In this document: positions 1 through 8,499 of the stretch, in pieces
Layout: each line of letters begins with the position of its first letter
Numbering within the stretch: position 1 is the stretch's first letter
DNA from: Anaerolineae bacterium
GTDB taxonomy: Bacteria > Chloroflexota > Anaerolineae > Anaerolineales > Anaerolineaceae
NCBI GenBank assembly: GCA_013178295.1
Contig: JABLWW010000004.1
Coordinates: forward strand, 248,001 to 312,000
DNA: 64,000 bases
Direction of reading: 5' to 3'
Translations under genes and position numbers: made by a program
The notes under the pieces: generated by a model
Told to the model about the DNA's origin: nothing
Databases searched by the model: none
Seen by the model: only the letters and a program-made list of their open reading frames with translations

Positions 1-696
1 GGGTGCAAAAAATTCGTGCTGCAGGTGCTCCTCAATATAGTTTGACATTTCTATCGCTGCATTGAGCCACATATCAGCATACGCGCCCTTATCCATCCTT
101 TCACTTTCCATCGCATCCAGATGGCTTTGCACCACCGCCATGTCCTCTAGCCGCTGGGTACGCTCATGGTCGAGGAGCATCTCAAGCATCTCCAGCCGAT
201 CGTCAAAGTGTGCCCCCTGTTGGGCAATTACTTGCTCCAAACCATGAATGCGCTGATCATGATCGGATTGCAATTGTACAAAATATTCACCCATCCGTTC
301 GAGCTGCCCTCTGTGCCGTTTTCTCTCTTCGCGCATCGCAGCAGCCATGCGTTGCTCCTGAGCTTCCAGCATCTCCACCCTACGGCTGGATAACTCCCCG
401 GCTGTCTGCTGCATCTGACGCCAGAGCTCATACTGCTGGTGATACAGTGCCTGGCTGGTTTTCTCTTCGACACGGCGGATGTGTTCGCCCAGACCAGCAA
501 CCAGATTGTGGAATTCCTGTTCACGGATATTGAGCTCCTCCATCTGGCGTACAGTGTTTGCCGCGCTTTCCTGTTTGACCTTTTCCACTTGCACGGCATC
601 TTCCTGGTTCATGAACAACAAGCGCATCTCTGCTTCATGCAACCGCCGATACTCTTCACGGCTGATCGTAACGGTGGCGCGTTTACGCCCGCTCAT
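1..696 (-). CDS. Coiled-coil protein, C-terminus beyond window edge
   Basis: An open frame of 232 codons runs without a stop from an ATG at 696 to the first base of the window, so the C-terminal end is missing. It starts MSGRKRATVTISREEY and soon becomes one long alpha-helical stretch rich in Glu, Gln, Arg and Met with few Gly or Pro, typical of a coiled coil. No signal peptide, membrane segment or catalytic motif is visible. The start overlaps the end of the upstream radical SAM gene by 14 nt, so the two are probably translated together. I do not recognise a family. A scaffold or substrate-binding role beside the radical SAM protein is a guess. Confidence 0.72.
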   Translation of the reverse strand, partial: MSGRKRATVTISREEYRRLHEAEMRLLFMNQEDAVQVEKVKQESAANTVRQMEELNIREQEFHNLVAGLGEHIRRVEEKTSQALYHQQYELWRQMQQTAGELSSRRVEMLEAQEQRMAAAMREERKRHRGQLERMGEYFVQLQSDHDQRIHGLEQVIAQQGAHFDDRLEMLEMLLDHERTQRLEDMAVVQSHLDAMESERMDKGAYADMWLNAAIEMSNYIEEHLQHEFFAP

Positions 697-1330
697 ACAC
701 AACCTCACTTTCTATACCAGCAAACACTTCCAAAACATCTCGGGGTGGAATGCCCGCCATCAGCACAGCCCCATCCTGGATGACGAACTCCACCTGTCGT
801 GGGGCATCCTCCAAATTTGCGTGCAACAGACGATTGGTCAGGTGAATCACCCGCTGGTTAGAACTCCCCCGCAAACCAACCCCATTATCCAGAGTGTGAA
901 TGTAGGGACCATCAATGAGTACATCCAGTTCAGTCATCAAGCGCGAAACCCCGCTTGAAGGGGGGAATTGACACAGGTACTCAAAAGAGTAGCCTGAATA
1001 ACAAATCACATTGATTTCGGGGTTGATGCGCTTTGCCTGACGGATAAAAAGATAAAGCGCCTCTGCCTGAAGCATGGGTTCTCCGCCGGAAATGGTCAAC
1101 CCATCCACGCTGCGATTAGCGAGCAGCCTGTGTGCCAGTTCGATAGGGGAAATCTCGTGCGCCCTGCGACTGTCAAGCTCGCGCCATTCAGGAGCAATGC
1201 AATGCGGACAATTCTGCAGACATCCCTGCAGCCAGACAACTGCTCTATTTCCAGGTCCAAGAACCTGCGTCATTGGCAGGATGGCGGCGACGGCAAGAAA
1301 GGGCTTCTGACTGATGGCTTTTTTCTGCAT
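683..1330 (-). CDS. PflA/NrdG-like radical SAM activating enzyme
   Basis: A small radical SAM protein of about 215 residues, the size of anaerobic ribonucleotide reductase activase (NrdG) and short pyruvate formate-lyase activases. The cluster motif CX3CX2C is C37, C41, C44, and a GGEP SAM-binding motif lies at 82-85, so a 4Fe-4S radical SAM core is intact. Proteins of this type usually make a glycyl radical on a partner enzyme, but no glycyl radical enzyme is encoded nearby; the only partner is the coiled-coil protein overlapping its 3' end. I chose the ATG at 1330; a TTG three codons upstream is an alternative and neither has a strong Shine-Dalgarno. A palindromic operator shared with the RHH gene lies 66-81 nt upstream of the start. 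Confidence 0.85.
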   Translation of the reverse strand: MQKKAISQKPFLAVAAILPMTQVLGPGNRAVVWLQGCLQNCPHCIAPEWRELDSRRAHEISPIELAHRLLANRSVDGLTISGGEPMLQAEALYLFIRQAKRINPEINVICYSGYSFEYLCQFPPSSGVSRLMTELDVLIDGPYIHTLDNGVGLRGSSNQRVIHLTNRLLHANLEDAPRQVEFVIQDGAVLMAGIPPRDVLEVFAGIESEVVYERA

Positions 1331-1395
1331 CAAAAACAACTCTCTCTATTCTAAAAATGTCAAGGTTTTAAGAAGCCTCAATTACACAGCGTTTT

Positions 1396-1437
1396 TAGAA
1401 CTTTTATTCTATTATAAAACATAATACAAAAAGTCAA
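1396..1437 (-). promoter_or_regulatory. Candidate promoter and RHH operator upstream of radical SAM gene
   Basis: On the minus strand TTGACT (1437-1432) and TATAAT (1416-1411) are separated by 15 nt, a slightly short spacer. The palindrome TAGAA-N6-TTCTA at 1396-1411 touches the -10 box and would cover the transcription start. The same arms, with identical flanks (TTTTAGAAC before, ATTCTATTAT after), recur at the promoter of the RHH regulator. Another TTGACA (1366-1361) lies closer to the gene but lacks a good -10. Confidence 0.55.
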
Positions 1438-1609
1438 GGGGTCAAAAGATTATCCCAATTTGTGAAATCACAATCGGCTTTCTCGAGAACCCAATATATG
1501 GTGTTCTTGGCTTCCATAACTAGCATATATAGCGTATTTCAAGTGGCTTTACCAAAAATGAGCAATCGCAACGCAAAAAATATACATGCTTTGCATCCAA
1601 AAGAGCCCT

Positions 1610-1651
1610 AACAACATACAGGCAGGGCAAATCCCCTGTCTGTATGTTGTT
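1610..1651 (-). terminator. Strong hairpin, terminator of RHH gene
   Basis: An 18-bp inverted repeat (1610-1627 and 1634-1651, one G-T wobble) with a 6-nt loop lies 13 nt past the RHH stop codon. On the minus strand it is followed, after a short gap, by TTTT. It separates the RHH gene from the radical SAM promoter. Confidence 0.7.
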
Positions 1652-1663
1652 GAAAACATCCTG

Positions 1664-1918
1664 CTAGAAGAAGTGAATCTCGTGTTCGGTGTTATTCTGG
1701 CGGATCAACAACTTTGTGCCAGGCTCTTTCTGCATCTCACTGGCAAACAAACCGAAGCGTATAAACCGCCGAATAATATCTAACACAGTCGTATGCTGCT
1801 CATCCGATAGACGCCTGATTTCGGCATACATCTCTTCGGGTAACTTTAGGTTGTAGCAATACAGTGACTTGCTGTAACCTGATTTATAATTGGACTTTTG
1901 AATGGTATTAACCGCCAT
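1664..1918 (-). CDS. Ribbon-helix-helix transcriptional regulator
   Basis: A small basic protein of 84 residues. Residues about 22-58 read as beta strand, then LPEEMYAEIRRL helix, turn, and VLDIIRRFIRFGLF helix, the pattern of ribbon-helix-helix DNA-binding proteins (CopG/Arc/antitoxin-like). The start at 1918 is supported by GGAGG five bases upstream; an in-frame ATG at 1993 with GGAGG only two bases ahead would give a longer N-terminus and is less likely. The palindrome in its own -35/-10 spacer suggests autorepression, and the same palindrome stands before the radical SAM/coiled-coil pair. No toxin gene is adjacent, so a toxin-antitoxin role is not supported. Confidence 0.75.
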   Translation of the reverse strand: MAVNTIQKSNYKSGYSKSLYCYNLKLPEEMYAEIRRLSDEQHTTVLDIIRRFIRFGLFASEMQKEPGTKLLIRQNNTEHEIHFF

Positions 1919-2026
1919 AGAAACCTCCGGAAAATGAAAAATGCTTCCAATACCAACATACACAGCCTTTTCATGATATACACCGTTGCACATCACCTCC
2001 ATATCTGTCAGGGGTCTGGAAAACAT

Positions 2027-2055
2027 ATTTTAGAACAAAAATTCTATTATGTCAA
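2027..2055 (-). promoter_or_regulatory. RHH gene promoter with operator in spacer
   Basis: TTGACA (2055-2050), 17-nt spacer, TAAAAT (2032-2027): a near-consensus promoter reading towards the RHH gene. The palindrome TAGAA-N6-TTCTA at 2031-2046 fills the spacer, where a bound repressor would block RNA polymerase. Confidence 0.7.
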
Positions 2056-2179
2056 TGATTTTTCACACACAAATTTAAAGCACATTGTCTATACAGACAC
2101 ACGGCAAGGGTTGTTTTCAATAACAAATGCGTTATACTCAACTTGTTTCTCAAACTCGTTTCTCGGATAACACAAAAAC

Positions 2180-3958
2180 ATGCGTTCACCCGATTTGATA
2201 CTTCTTCACGCCCCCAGTGTGTATGACTTTCGCAAGGAGTCCATCCTGTATGGGCCTGTATCCGATATGGTGCCCTCCACACCGATTTTCGAAATGTACC
2301 CCATCGGTTTCACCACCATGGCAGAGTATCTCGAACGTCACGGCATGCGCACCCGTATCATCAACCTTGCCATGCACATGTTGCAAGACCGCGACTTCGA
2401 CGCCGAACGTTTTCTCAGCCGTCTGGATACGCTTGCTTTTGGCATTGACCTGCACTGGCTGCCACATGCCCATGGCTCACTGGAAGTCGCCAGCATCCTC
2501 AAGAAACAGCACCCTTCCATTCCAGTCATATTTGGCGGTTTCTCTGCCACCTATTTTCACCGTGAGTTAGCCCTGTATCCCCAGGTTGACTACATCCTGC
2601 GCGGCGATTCCACAGAATTTCCCCTCAAACTGCTGATAGAGCATCTGAAGACAGGCGGTCATGTACGGCCTGCGCTGGGGTCTGCTGACTTTCGGCATTT
2701 AGCCACCATCCCCAACCTGGTGTGGAAAGACCGCGAGGGAGACGTTCATATTAATCCGATCTCGCACGTACCAGAGACACTGGACGATCTGCTGATAGAT
2801 TACGTGGGCGTTATGCGCTCGGTGGTGCGCTACCGTGACCTGGTGAGCTATATTCCATTCAAGAGCTGGCTGCGCTATCCCGCTACTGCAGCCATCGCAG
2901 TGCGCGGCTGCCAGAACCACTGTGTAACTTGCGGCGGTTCTGCAAACAGCTTTGCGGCTTTTTTCAACCGCACTCAACCCGCCTACCCATCCCCAGAAAA
3001 ACTTGCCTCGGATATCCGTCGGCTGGAAAAGTTCAGTCACGCCCCAGTGATGGTGCTGGGGGATATCCAGCTTTCTGGACAGGATTACGCACTGCGTTTT
3101 CTGGAGGCACTGGCAGGATACAGAAAGCCTGTCATCTTTGAATTTTTCAGACCGCCGTCGCGCCCGCTGCTGGAGCAGATGTCCCGCAGCATAAAAAACT
3201 ATGTCATCGAAATATCCATGGAATCGCATGATGAGCAGGTGCGGAAGGCATTTGGACGCGCTTACACCAACGGCGATCTGGAGCGCTGCATCGAAGATGC
3301 CTTTGAACTTGGCTGCCAGCGCTTTGATCTGTTTTTCATGGTGGGCATCAAGCAGCAGACGTATCAGTCAGTGATGGAAACCGTAGAATACACCCGCAGC
3401 CTGCTCGCACGCCAGGAGCGAAACCACAATCCCAGACTGCTGCCCTTTATCTCCCCCATGGCGCCTTTTCTCGACCCGGGAAGCCTTGCTTTTGAGCAAC
3501 CCGAAAAACATGGTTACCGGCTTTTTTGTCGGACACTGGAGGAGCACCGCCAAGCGCTGCTGGCTCCTAGCTGGAAGTACGTGCTCAACTACGAAACAGT
3601 CTGGATGAACCGCGACCAGATTGTAGCAGCCACCTACGAAGCCGCTGCCAGGCTTAATCAGATCAAAGGCGAGTATGGGTTGATCCCTCTGCGCGATGCC
3701 GAAGCCACAGCCTGTCGAATAGCCTTTGCCCGGCAACTGATGGATCAAATTGACGAGATCATGTCCAAAAATCTGACACAAGAGCAACGACAGCGTCATC
3801 TCAGGGCGTTGAAAGACAGCGTGGAAAATGCCAACCTGGGAACGGTATGCGACAAACGCGAGCTGGAAGTGCCTCAACTCGGAGGGATCAACTGGCTGCA
3901 CGCCACCAGTCTGATCGTGAACGACTGGTTAAAGGACAGAAAACGCCTTCTGCCATGA
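2180..3958 (+). CDS. B12-binding domain radical SAM protein
   Basis: 592 residues. The N-terminal ~180 residues resemble a cobalamin-binding Rossmann domain (LLHAPSVYDFR start, VIFGGFSATYF around residue 120). The radical SAM cluster motif CX3CX2C is C244, C248, C251. The C-terminal ~150 residues are helical. This layout matches B12-dependent radical SAM enzymes, which often do methyl transfer or ring chemistry on lipids and natural products; it recalls the Ta0216-type subfamily, but I cannot fix the substrate. No Shine-Dalgarno precedes the ATG; a TATACT box lies about 45 nt upstream. Its stop codon overlaps the start of the next gene (ATGA), so the membrane protein is translationally coupled to it. 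Confidence 0.85.
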   Translation: MRSPDLILLHAPSVYDFRKESILYGPVSDMVPSTPIFEMYPIGFTTMAEYLERHGMRTRIINLAMHMLQDRDFDAERFLSRLDTLAFGIDLHWLPHAHGSLEVASILKKQHPSIPVIFGGFSATYFHRELALYPQVDYILRGDSTEFPLKLLIEHLKTGGHVRPALGSADFRHLATIPNLVWKDREGDVHINPISHVPETLDDLLIDYVGVMRSVVRYRDLVSYIPFKSWLRYPATAAIAVRGCQNHCVTCGGSANSFAAFFNRTQPAYPSPEKLASDIRRLEKFSHAPVMVLGDIQLSGQDYALRFLEALAGYRKPVIFEFFRPPSRPLLEQMSRSIKNYVIEISMESHDEQVRKAFGRAYTNGDLERCIEDAFELGCQRFDLFFMVGIKQQTYQSVMETVEYTRSLLARQERNHNPRLLPFISPMAPFLDPGSLAFEQPEKHGYRLFCRTLEEHRQALLAPSWKYVLNYETVWMNRDQIVAATYEAAARLNQIKGEYGLIPLRDAEATACRIAFARQLMDQIDEIMSKNLTQEQRQRHLRALKDSVENANLGTVCDKRELEVPQLGGINWLHATSLIVNDWLKDRKRLLP

Positions 3959-5919
3959 TTCAGCGCTACAAACCCGCTCTGGCATGGTTTGCATCCATTC
4001 TTCTGGCAACAGGGGTATTTGTCTATATCCTGCTCGATCGGTCTCCTTATCCCGTGCGCCCAATCGCGATTCAGGCGCGCCTTGGTTTCACCATCGTTTT
4101 ACCCCTCATTTTCACATTAATCCTGCTTGCCCTGCGGATAGAGGGTTTCAAAGGACAGGTGATTGCTATGTGCACAATCACCGCACTTTTTGCGCTGTCG
4201 CTGGCAGGGCTGTGGGCAAGCGGATATAGCGACTCGGTCATTATCAGCGGGCTGCTTCCCTGGTCAGACGCCGACGGGTTTTATGATGACGCACGTCGTC
4301 TGCTTGAGGGATGGGAGCTGACCCACATCTCGGCACGCCGCCCTCTATTTAGCGGTCTGTTCGCTGTGCTGCTGGGGATAAGTCATCAGAACCTTCAGGC
4401 TGCGCTGGCGGGTTTCGCCTTGTTGAATGCCTTTTCATGTTATCTGCTTGGGCGCGAGATTCGGTGCACACATGGGGCTCTGACCGCCGCATTCACCCTG
4501 ACATTGCTTTTCTTTTTCTACCGGCGCTTCAGCGGTGCGGTCATGACGGAAAATCTGGGGCTGCCCCTCGGTGTTCTGGGATTTGCCCTGTTGTGGCGCG
4601 GGACAGCCCTTCGGGACACATGGCTGATTCTAACTTCCATCCTTGTGACAACCCTCGCTCTCAACACCCGCGCTGGGGCTTTTTTTGTCCTGCCAGCGCT
4701 GATCCTCTGGGCTGGACGAATGTGGCGCACAAAGAGTCTGCTGCACTGGAAACTTGTCGGGCTGGGATGCGCAGCTATCGCGTGTGGTTTTCTGCTCAAT
4801 GCCTTTGTTTTCCACTTCACCGGAGCTTCTTCGCAAGGTGTCCCTTTTTCGAACTTTTCTTATACACTCTATGGCTTAGCGCGGGGCGGCGAAAGGTGGA
4901 ATGTCATTTTTGACCGCTATCCGGAGCTTTTCAATATTCCTGAGCCTGAACACTCGCGGCGTATCTACAAGCTGGCTTTTGACGAAATACGCCATCAGCC
5001 CATGAATCTGGCAAAGGGAATGCTGAAACAATGGCAGCTGCTGTTTTCCACCACCCGCTACGGCGCATACTCATTTGTAGTAGGCGAGACGCTAACCCCT
5101 ATCAGGCAAGCCGTCAATCTGACGCTCTTCTTGCTTGCCTTTGCCGGGTTGTTCTTCTGCTTCCAGAAACGCAATGCCTCTCAGTACACTTCGCTGATGC
5201 TGTTTATGACCGCCGGTGTCCTAATCTCTATCCCCTTTGCATCTCCACAGGATGCCTACGGTATGCGCGCCTATGCGGCATCCATGCCATTCTTTGCTTT
5301 GCTGCCCGCTCTGGGATTGACCTACGCTGCACAGCTGCTATTGCCAGCACAAAAAGAGCAAAAGCGCAGCAGAATTGGGCTGCTTTTGCGCCGTCTGTGC
5401 GACCTGAAGCCTACCCAGCAATCCGCTGCACAGCCTGCTCCGCCCACAAAAGCAGACATTGCAACACCCCTCAGCCTACTGCTGATTCTGCTCCTGGTGG
5501 TATCCCCTGTGCTCACCAGGGCGTTGAGCGCTCCCTCCGCTTTTGCTCACGTTGACTGCCCTGACGGGCAGACACCCATGTACACGCGCTACTCACCCGG
5601 TTCTTATATCAACGTGGTCAGAGAGGATGTATTCCTGCTGGACTGGCTGCCCAATTTTCATCAAAGCCGTTACGAGCGCAGCATTCATGGGCTGCCGGGT
5701 GAACTGCAAATGAGGGGGTTTCTGGAAATCGAAGCCCCAGCTACCATCATCAACGGGCTTGATCTGGCAAGCAATCAAAGCTTCTGGCTGATTGCAAACA
5801 CCGAACAACTGCCCTCTTCCTATGGTATTCTGGGGATTTGCGGAAAGTGGCATCCATCCCCTCCGCTCAAGCTGTACGGGTTCTTCTATGCTGATACCAT
5901 CCGTTTGGTGGGGGAATAA
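3955..5919 (+). CDS. Polytopic membrane protein, GT39-like
   Basis: 654 residues from the ATG that overlaps the upstream TGA; a longer open frame upstream lies inside the radical SAM gene and is not used. At least ten hydrophobic segments fill residues 1-500, followed by a polar linker (~470-510), one more hydrophobic segment and an extracytoplasmic C-terminal tail of about 130 residues. An acidic motif after the third segment (WSDADGFYDDA) and the overall fold resemble family 39 glycosyltransferases that use polyprenyl-phosphate sugars. The family call is tentative. Pairing with a B12 radical SAM enzyme suggests a shared lipid or surface-glycan pathway, which is inference. Confidence 0.65.
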   Translation: MIQRYKPALAWFASILLATGVFVYILLDRSPYPVRPIAIQARLGFTIVLPLIFTLILLALRIEGFKGQVIAMCTITALFALSLAGLWASGYSDSVIISGLLPWSDADGFYDDARRLLEGWELTHISARRPLFSGLFAVLLGISHQNLQAALAGFALLNAFSCYLLGREIRCTHGALTAAFTLTLLFFFYRRFSGAVMTENLGLPLGVLGFALLWRGTALRDTWLILTSILVTTLALNTRAGAFFVLPALILWAGRMWRTKSLLHWKLVGLGCAAIACGFLLNAFVFHFTGASSQGVPFSNFSYTLYGLARGGERWNVIFDRYPELFNIPEPEHSRRIYKLAFDEIRHQPMNLAKGMLKQWQLLFSTTRYGAYSFVVGETLTPIRQAVNLTLFLLAFAGLFFCFQKRNASQYTSLMLFMTAGVLISIPFASPQDAYGMRAYAASMPFFALLPALGLTYAAQLLLPAQKEQKRSRIGLLLRRLCDLKPTQQSAAQPAPPTKADIATPLSLLLILLLVVSPVLTRALSAPSAFAHVDCPDGQTPMYTRYSPGSYINVVREDVFLLDWLPNFHQSRYERSIHGLPGELQMRGFLEIEAPATIINGLDLASNQSFWLIANTEQLPSSYGILGICGKWHPSPPLKLYGFFYADTIRLVGE

Positions 5920-6014
5920 AAACTCGCCACACCAACGCCGGCGATACAACACACCTGTGTGCTCAGACCGGCACGATGCAGCGAGGATATGCCAATTAGA
6001 GTTCTTTAAGACCG

Positions 6015-6434
6015 TCAGATAATACGCTCACCGGGCGCTTTTCCCAGCGCTTCGGCTGCCACCAGAAAGTCATTGGCGGAAATGACACCAATGGGGGACT
6101 CATCTTCATCATCCATAACCGGCAGGTGATGAATTCGCTTTTGCTTCATCAAGAGTGCACATTCTTTCAGCGGGGTGCTGCGAAAAACAGTGATCAGCGG
6201 CGAGGTCATGATCTCGCGCACCTTGACCAATGAGGGGTTGCGTTCCTGCGCCACAATCTTGTCACAGATATCGGTGGATGTAACGATACCGTACTCCGGA
6301 TTGGTTTCGGTTTTGTTGACAATGACGCTCTGGGTATACCGCCGCCGCATCAGTGAGAGCGCCTCAGAAACAGTCGCGTCAGGTTCAACAAAAATCACCA
6401 CGTCCAGCATCCAATCGCCAACTGTAAATTGCAT
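6015..6434 (-). CDS. Tandem CBS-domain protein
   Basis: 139 residues consisting of two CBS domains (about 8-62 and 74-130), a Bateman module that senses adenine nucleotides or S-adenosyl ligands. No catalytic or membrane domain is attached, so it probably acts as a regulatory subunit. GGAGA precedes the ATG by about 7 nt. It ends 96 nt from the convergent membrane-protein gene, a gap in which I see no clear terminator. Confidence 0.88.
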   Translation of the reverse strand: MQFTVGDWMLDVVIFVEPDATVSEALSLMRRRYTQSVIVNKTETNPEYGIVTSTDICDKIVAQERNPSLVKVREIMTSPLITVFRSTPLKECALLMKQKRIHHLPVMDDEDESPIGVISANDFLVAAEALGKAPGERII

Positions 6435-6481
6435 TTTCGACTCTCCTTTTTCTGTCCAGATGATAGTGTCTCTTTCTAACC

Positions 6482-6510
6482 AGTATATTCTCTATTAAAG
6501 CACAAGACAA
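6482..6510 (-). promoter_or_regulatory. Promoter of CBS-domain gene
   Basis: TTGTCT (6510-6505), 17-nt spacer, TATACT (6487-6482) on the minus strand, about 50 nt before the start codon. Confidence 0.6.
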
Positions 6511-6549
6511 GTGAAGACATTATGAAAAAACGAATGACATCCTGCTGGT

Positions 6550-7347
6550 TTAAGATGTGACTGCTGGGGATTCCCAGTCCCATCCCTGCAGCCTGCTCAA
6601 AAAATGATGGGCAGTCATGTCCATGTGAACAGGTGTGATAGAGACAAACCCGGCTGCCAGCGCGCCGATATCCGTGCCGTCTTCAGGTACGCCAGACGGC
6701 GGGTCGCCGCCAATCCAGTAATACGGACGCCCAAACGGGTCTTCACGCCGCACTAAAAAGTCATGATACATGCGCTCTCCCAGTCGAGTAACACGATAGC
6801 CCCTGATCTCTTCCAGCTTGAGAAAAGGCACGTTGACATTGAGAAGCACACCCTTTGGAAGTCTGTTGCGCAATACACATGCGCTTATCCGCGCCGCAAT
6901 CTTTGCGGCGGGCGAAAAGTCTATTTGCTGCTGCGGGTCATGTGGTCCATCCAGAGAGACAGCGATTGATTGGATTCCCCAGATAACCCCCTCCATCGCC
7001 GCGGCAACTGTCCCGGAATACGTCAGGTCTGTGCCCAAATTGGGCACCGGGTTGATGCCTGAGACCACCAGGTCAATCGGCTCGGAAAGCAACCCCATAT
7101 ACGCCAGAGCAACGCAATCCGACGGCGCCCCATCACACATCAGCGCCAACGATCCATCTGCCAGTTTGGTCTCTTTGACCCGCAGCGGACGATGCAGCGT
7201 CTTCACATGACCGGCTACCGACCAGTTATGATCCGGCGCAACCACGCTCACCTTGCCTAGCGGGCGCAATGCCTGTACCAGCGCCAGCAATCCCGGCGCC
7301 ATCACACCATCGTCGTTGGTAACCAGGATGTGTTTTACGTTTTCCAA
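6550..7347 (-). CDS. surE: 5'/3'-nucleotidase SurE
   Basis: 265 residues, normal for SurE, a metal-dependent phosphatase acting on nucleoside monophosphates and short polyphosphates in the cytoplasm. The N-terminal metal motif NDDG is at residues 11-14; the conserved SGxNxxxNLG loop is present as SGINPVPNLG. The start overlaps the end of the adenosine deaminase gene by 13 nt, so the two form an operon for nucleotide salvage: SurE can release adenosine from AMP and the deaminase can take it to inosine. Confidence 0.95.
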   Translation of the reverse strand: MENVKHILVTNDDGVMAPGLLALVQALRPLGKVSVVAPDHNWSVAGHVKTLHRPLRVKETKLADGSLALMCDGAPSDCVALAYMGLLSEPIDLVVSGINPVPNLGTDLTYSGTVAAAMEGVIWGIQSIAVSLDGPHDPQQQIDFSPAAKIAARISACVLRNRLPKGVLLNVNVPFLKLEEIRGYRVTRLGERMYHDFLVRREDPFGRPYYWIGGDPPSGVPEDGTDIGALAAGFVSITPVHMDMTAHHFLSRLQGWDWESPAVTS

Positions 7348-8378
7348 TCCAGCTCTTTTTTGAAGCGGCTCAACAGCGCATCTTTCTCCGCTGGAGGCAA
7401 AAAGGATGCCTCGACCGCGTCGAGGATAGACTGCTTCAGCCGCCAGTGCGGGACAGATAACGTCTCACATGCCAGACGATATTCATCGCTCAACGTGATG
7501 CCCGAAACGCCCGGGTCATCTGTATTGAGCACCACCTTTAGCCCGGCTGCAAACATTTGATTAAGGGGATGATGCATCAGCGAGGGTGTAACGCCAGTAT
7601 GATAGTTGCTGGTAATGCACACCTCAAAAGCAATTCCCCGCTCACGTGCCAGCGCAACCACATCAGCATCTTCTAGCACTCGAATACCATGACCAATGCG
7701 CTCCGCCTGAAGCTCCTCAATTGCCTGACGTACATTTGCAGCCCCTGCCCATTCGCCAGCATGAATGGTAACCGCCAGACCATCTTGCCTGGCAGCACGA
7801 AAGATATTGATAAAAGCATCGGCAGGAAAATCTGCCTCATTGCCAGCAAGGTTCAATGCCACAATCCCGCGCGGTATGCGTTCCACCGCCAGCCGGGCAA
7901 CCTCCTCTGCCAGCGCCGGGCTTTCATGACGGTTGACGCTAACAATCAGCTGCACACGGGTATCCAGACTGGCGTTTGCCTGATCAACACTGTCAATGAC
8001 CCAGTCCATTACTTCGCCCAGCCCAAAGCCGCGCACCCGGCTGAGGGCAACCGGCGTGAACATCAGTTCCATATAACGGATGCCATCTGCGCAGGCATCC
8101 GAAATCACTTCGTAGGTGAGACGTTGAATGATCTCAGGTGAAAGGTAAAACTGGCGCAGGGTCTGGAATTTTGCCAGGAAGCTGACCATGTTGAACGGCT
8201 CGTCCTCCTGCATCTGCACCATCTGCTGCAACTCGCCGCCCTTTGGCAAGGGCAGCTGATACGCCTCCGCCAGCGCCTGCAGTGTACTCACGCGCAGCGA
8301 GCCTTCAAGATGGCGGTGCAATTCCACCTTTGGCAGATTGCGGTAGAAGTCGTCGCCCCCGGAGGGTGTCATTTCCAT
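7335..8378 (-). CDS. add: Adenosine deaminase
   Basis: 347 residues. All zinc and active-site motifs of the amidohydrolase family are present: HxH at 21 and 23 (ELHRHLEGS), the HAGEW block, the GHGIR block and the NTDDP block. It converts adenosine to inosine. It is the upstream partner of surE, overlapping it by 13 nt. The ATG at 8378 lacks an obvious Shine-Dalgarno. Confidence 0.93.
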   Translation of the reverse strand: MEMTPSGGDDFYRNLPKVELHRHLEGSLRVSTLQALAEAYQLPLPKGGELQQMVQMQEDEPFNMVSFLAKFQTLRQFYLSPEIIQRLTYEVISDACADGIRYMELMFTPVALSRVRGFGLGEVMDWVIDSVDQANASLDTRVQLIVSVNRHESPALAEEVARLAVERIPRGIVALNLAGNEADFPADAFINIFRAARQDGLAVTIHAGEWAGAANVRQAIEELQAERIGHGIRVLEDADVVALARERGIAFEVCITSNYHTGVTPSLMHHPLNQMFAAGLKVVLNTDDPGVSGITLSDEYRLACETLSVPHWRLKQSILDAVEASFLPPAEKDALLSRFKKELDWKT

Positions 8379-8499
8379 TGCGCTTTACTCAAATCCCGTT
8401 TCTTCTGTTTCCATCCTGCTACACAGAACACCTTGCCCACTAAAATTATATCCTACTTTGAAAATATTCAGGAATACAGCTTGATGGCGTTACGCTTTC

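Noticed and set aside
228-599. Minus-strand frame of 123 residues in the coiled-coil region
   Set aside because: It overlaps the long open frame from 696 and has a Trp/Arg/Ser-rich shadow composition.
1664-1918. RHH gene as antitoxin of a toxin-antitoxin pair
   Set aside because: No toxin-sized gene is adjacent; the neighbouring controlled unit is the radical SAM pair.
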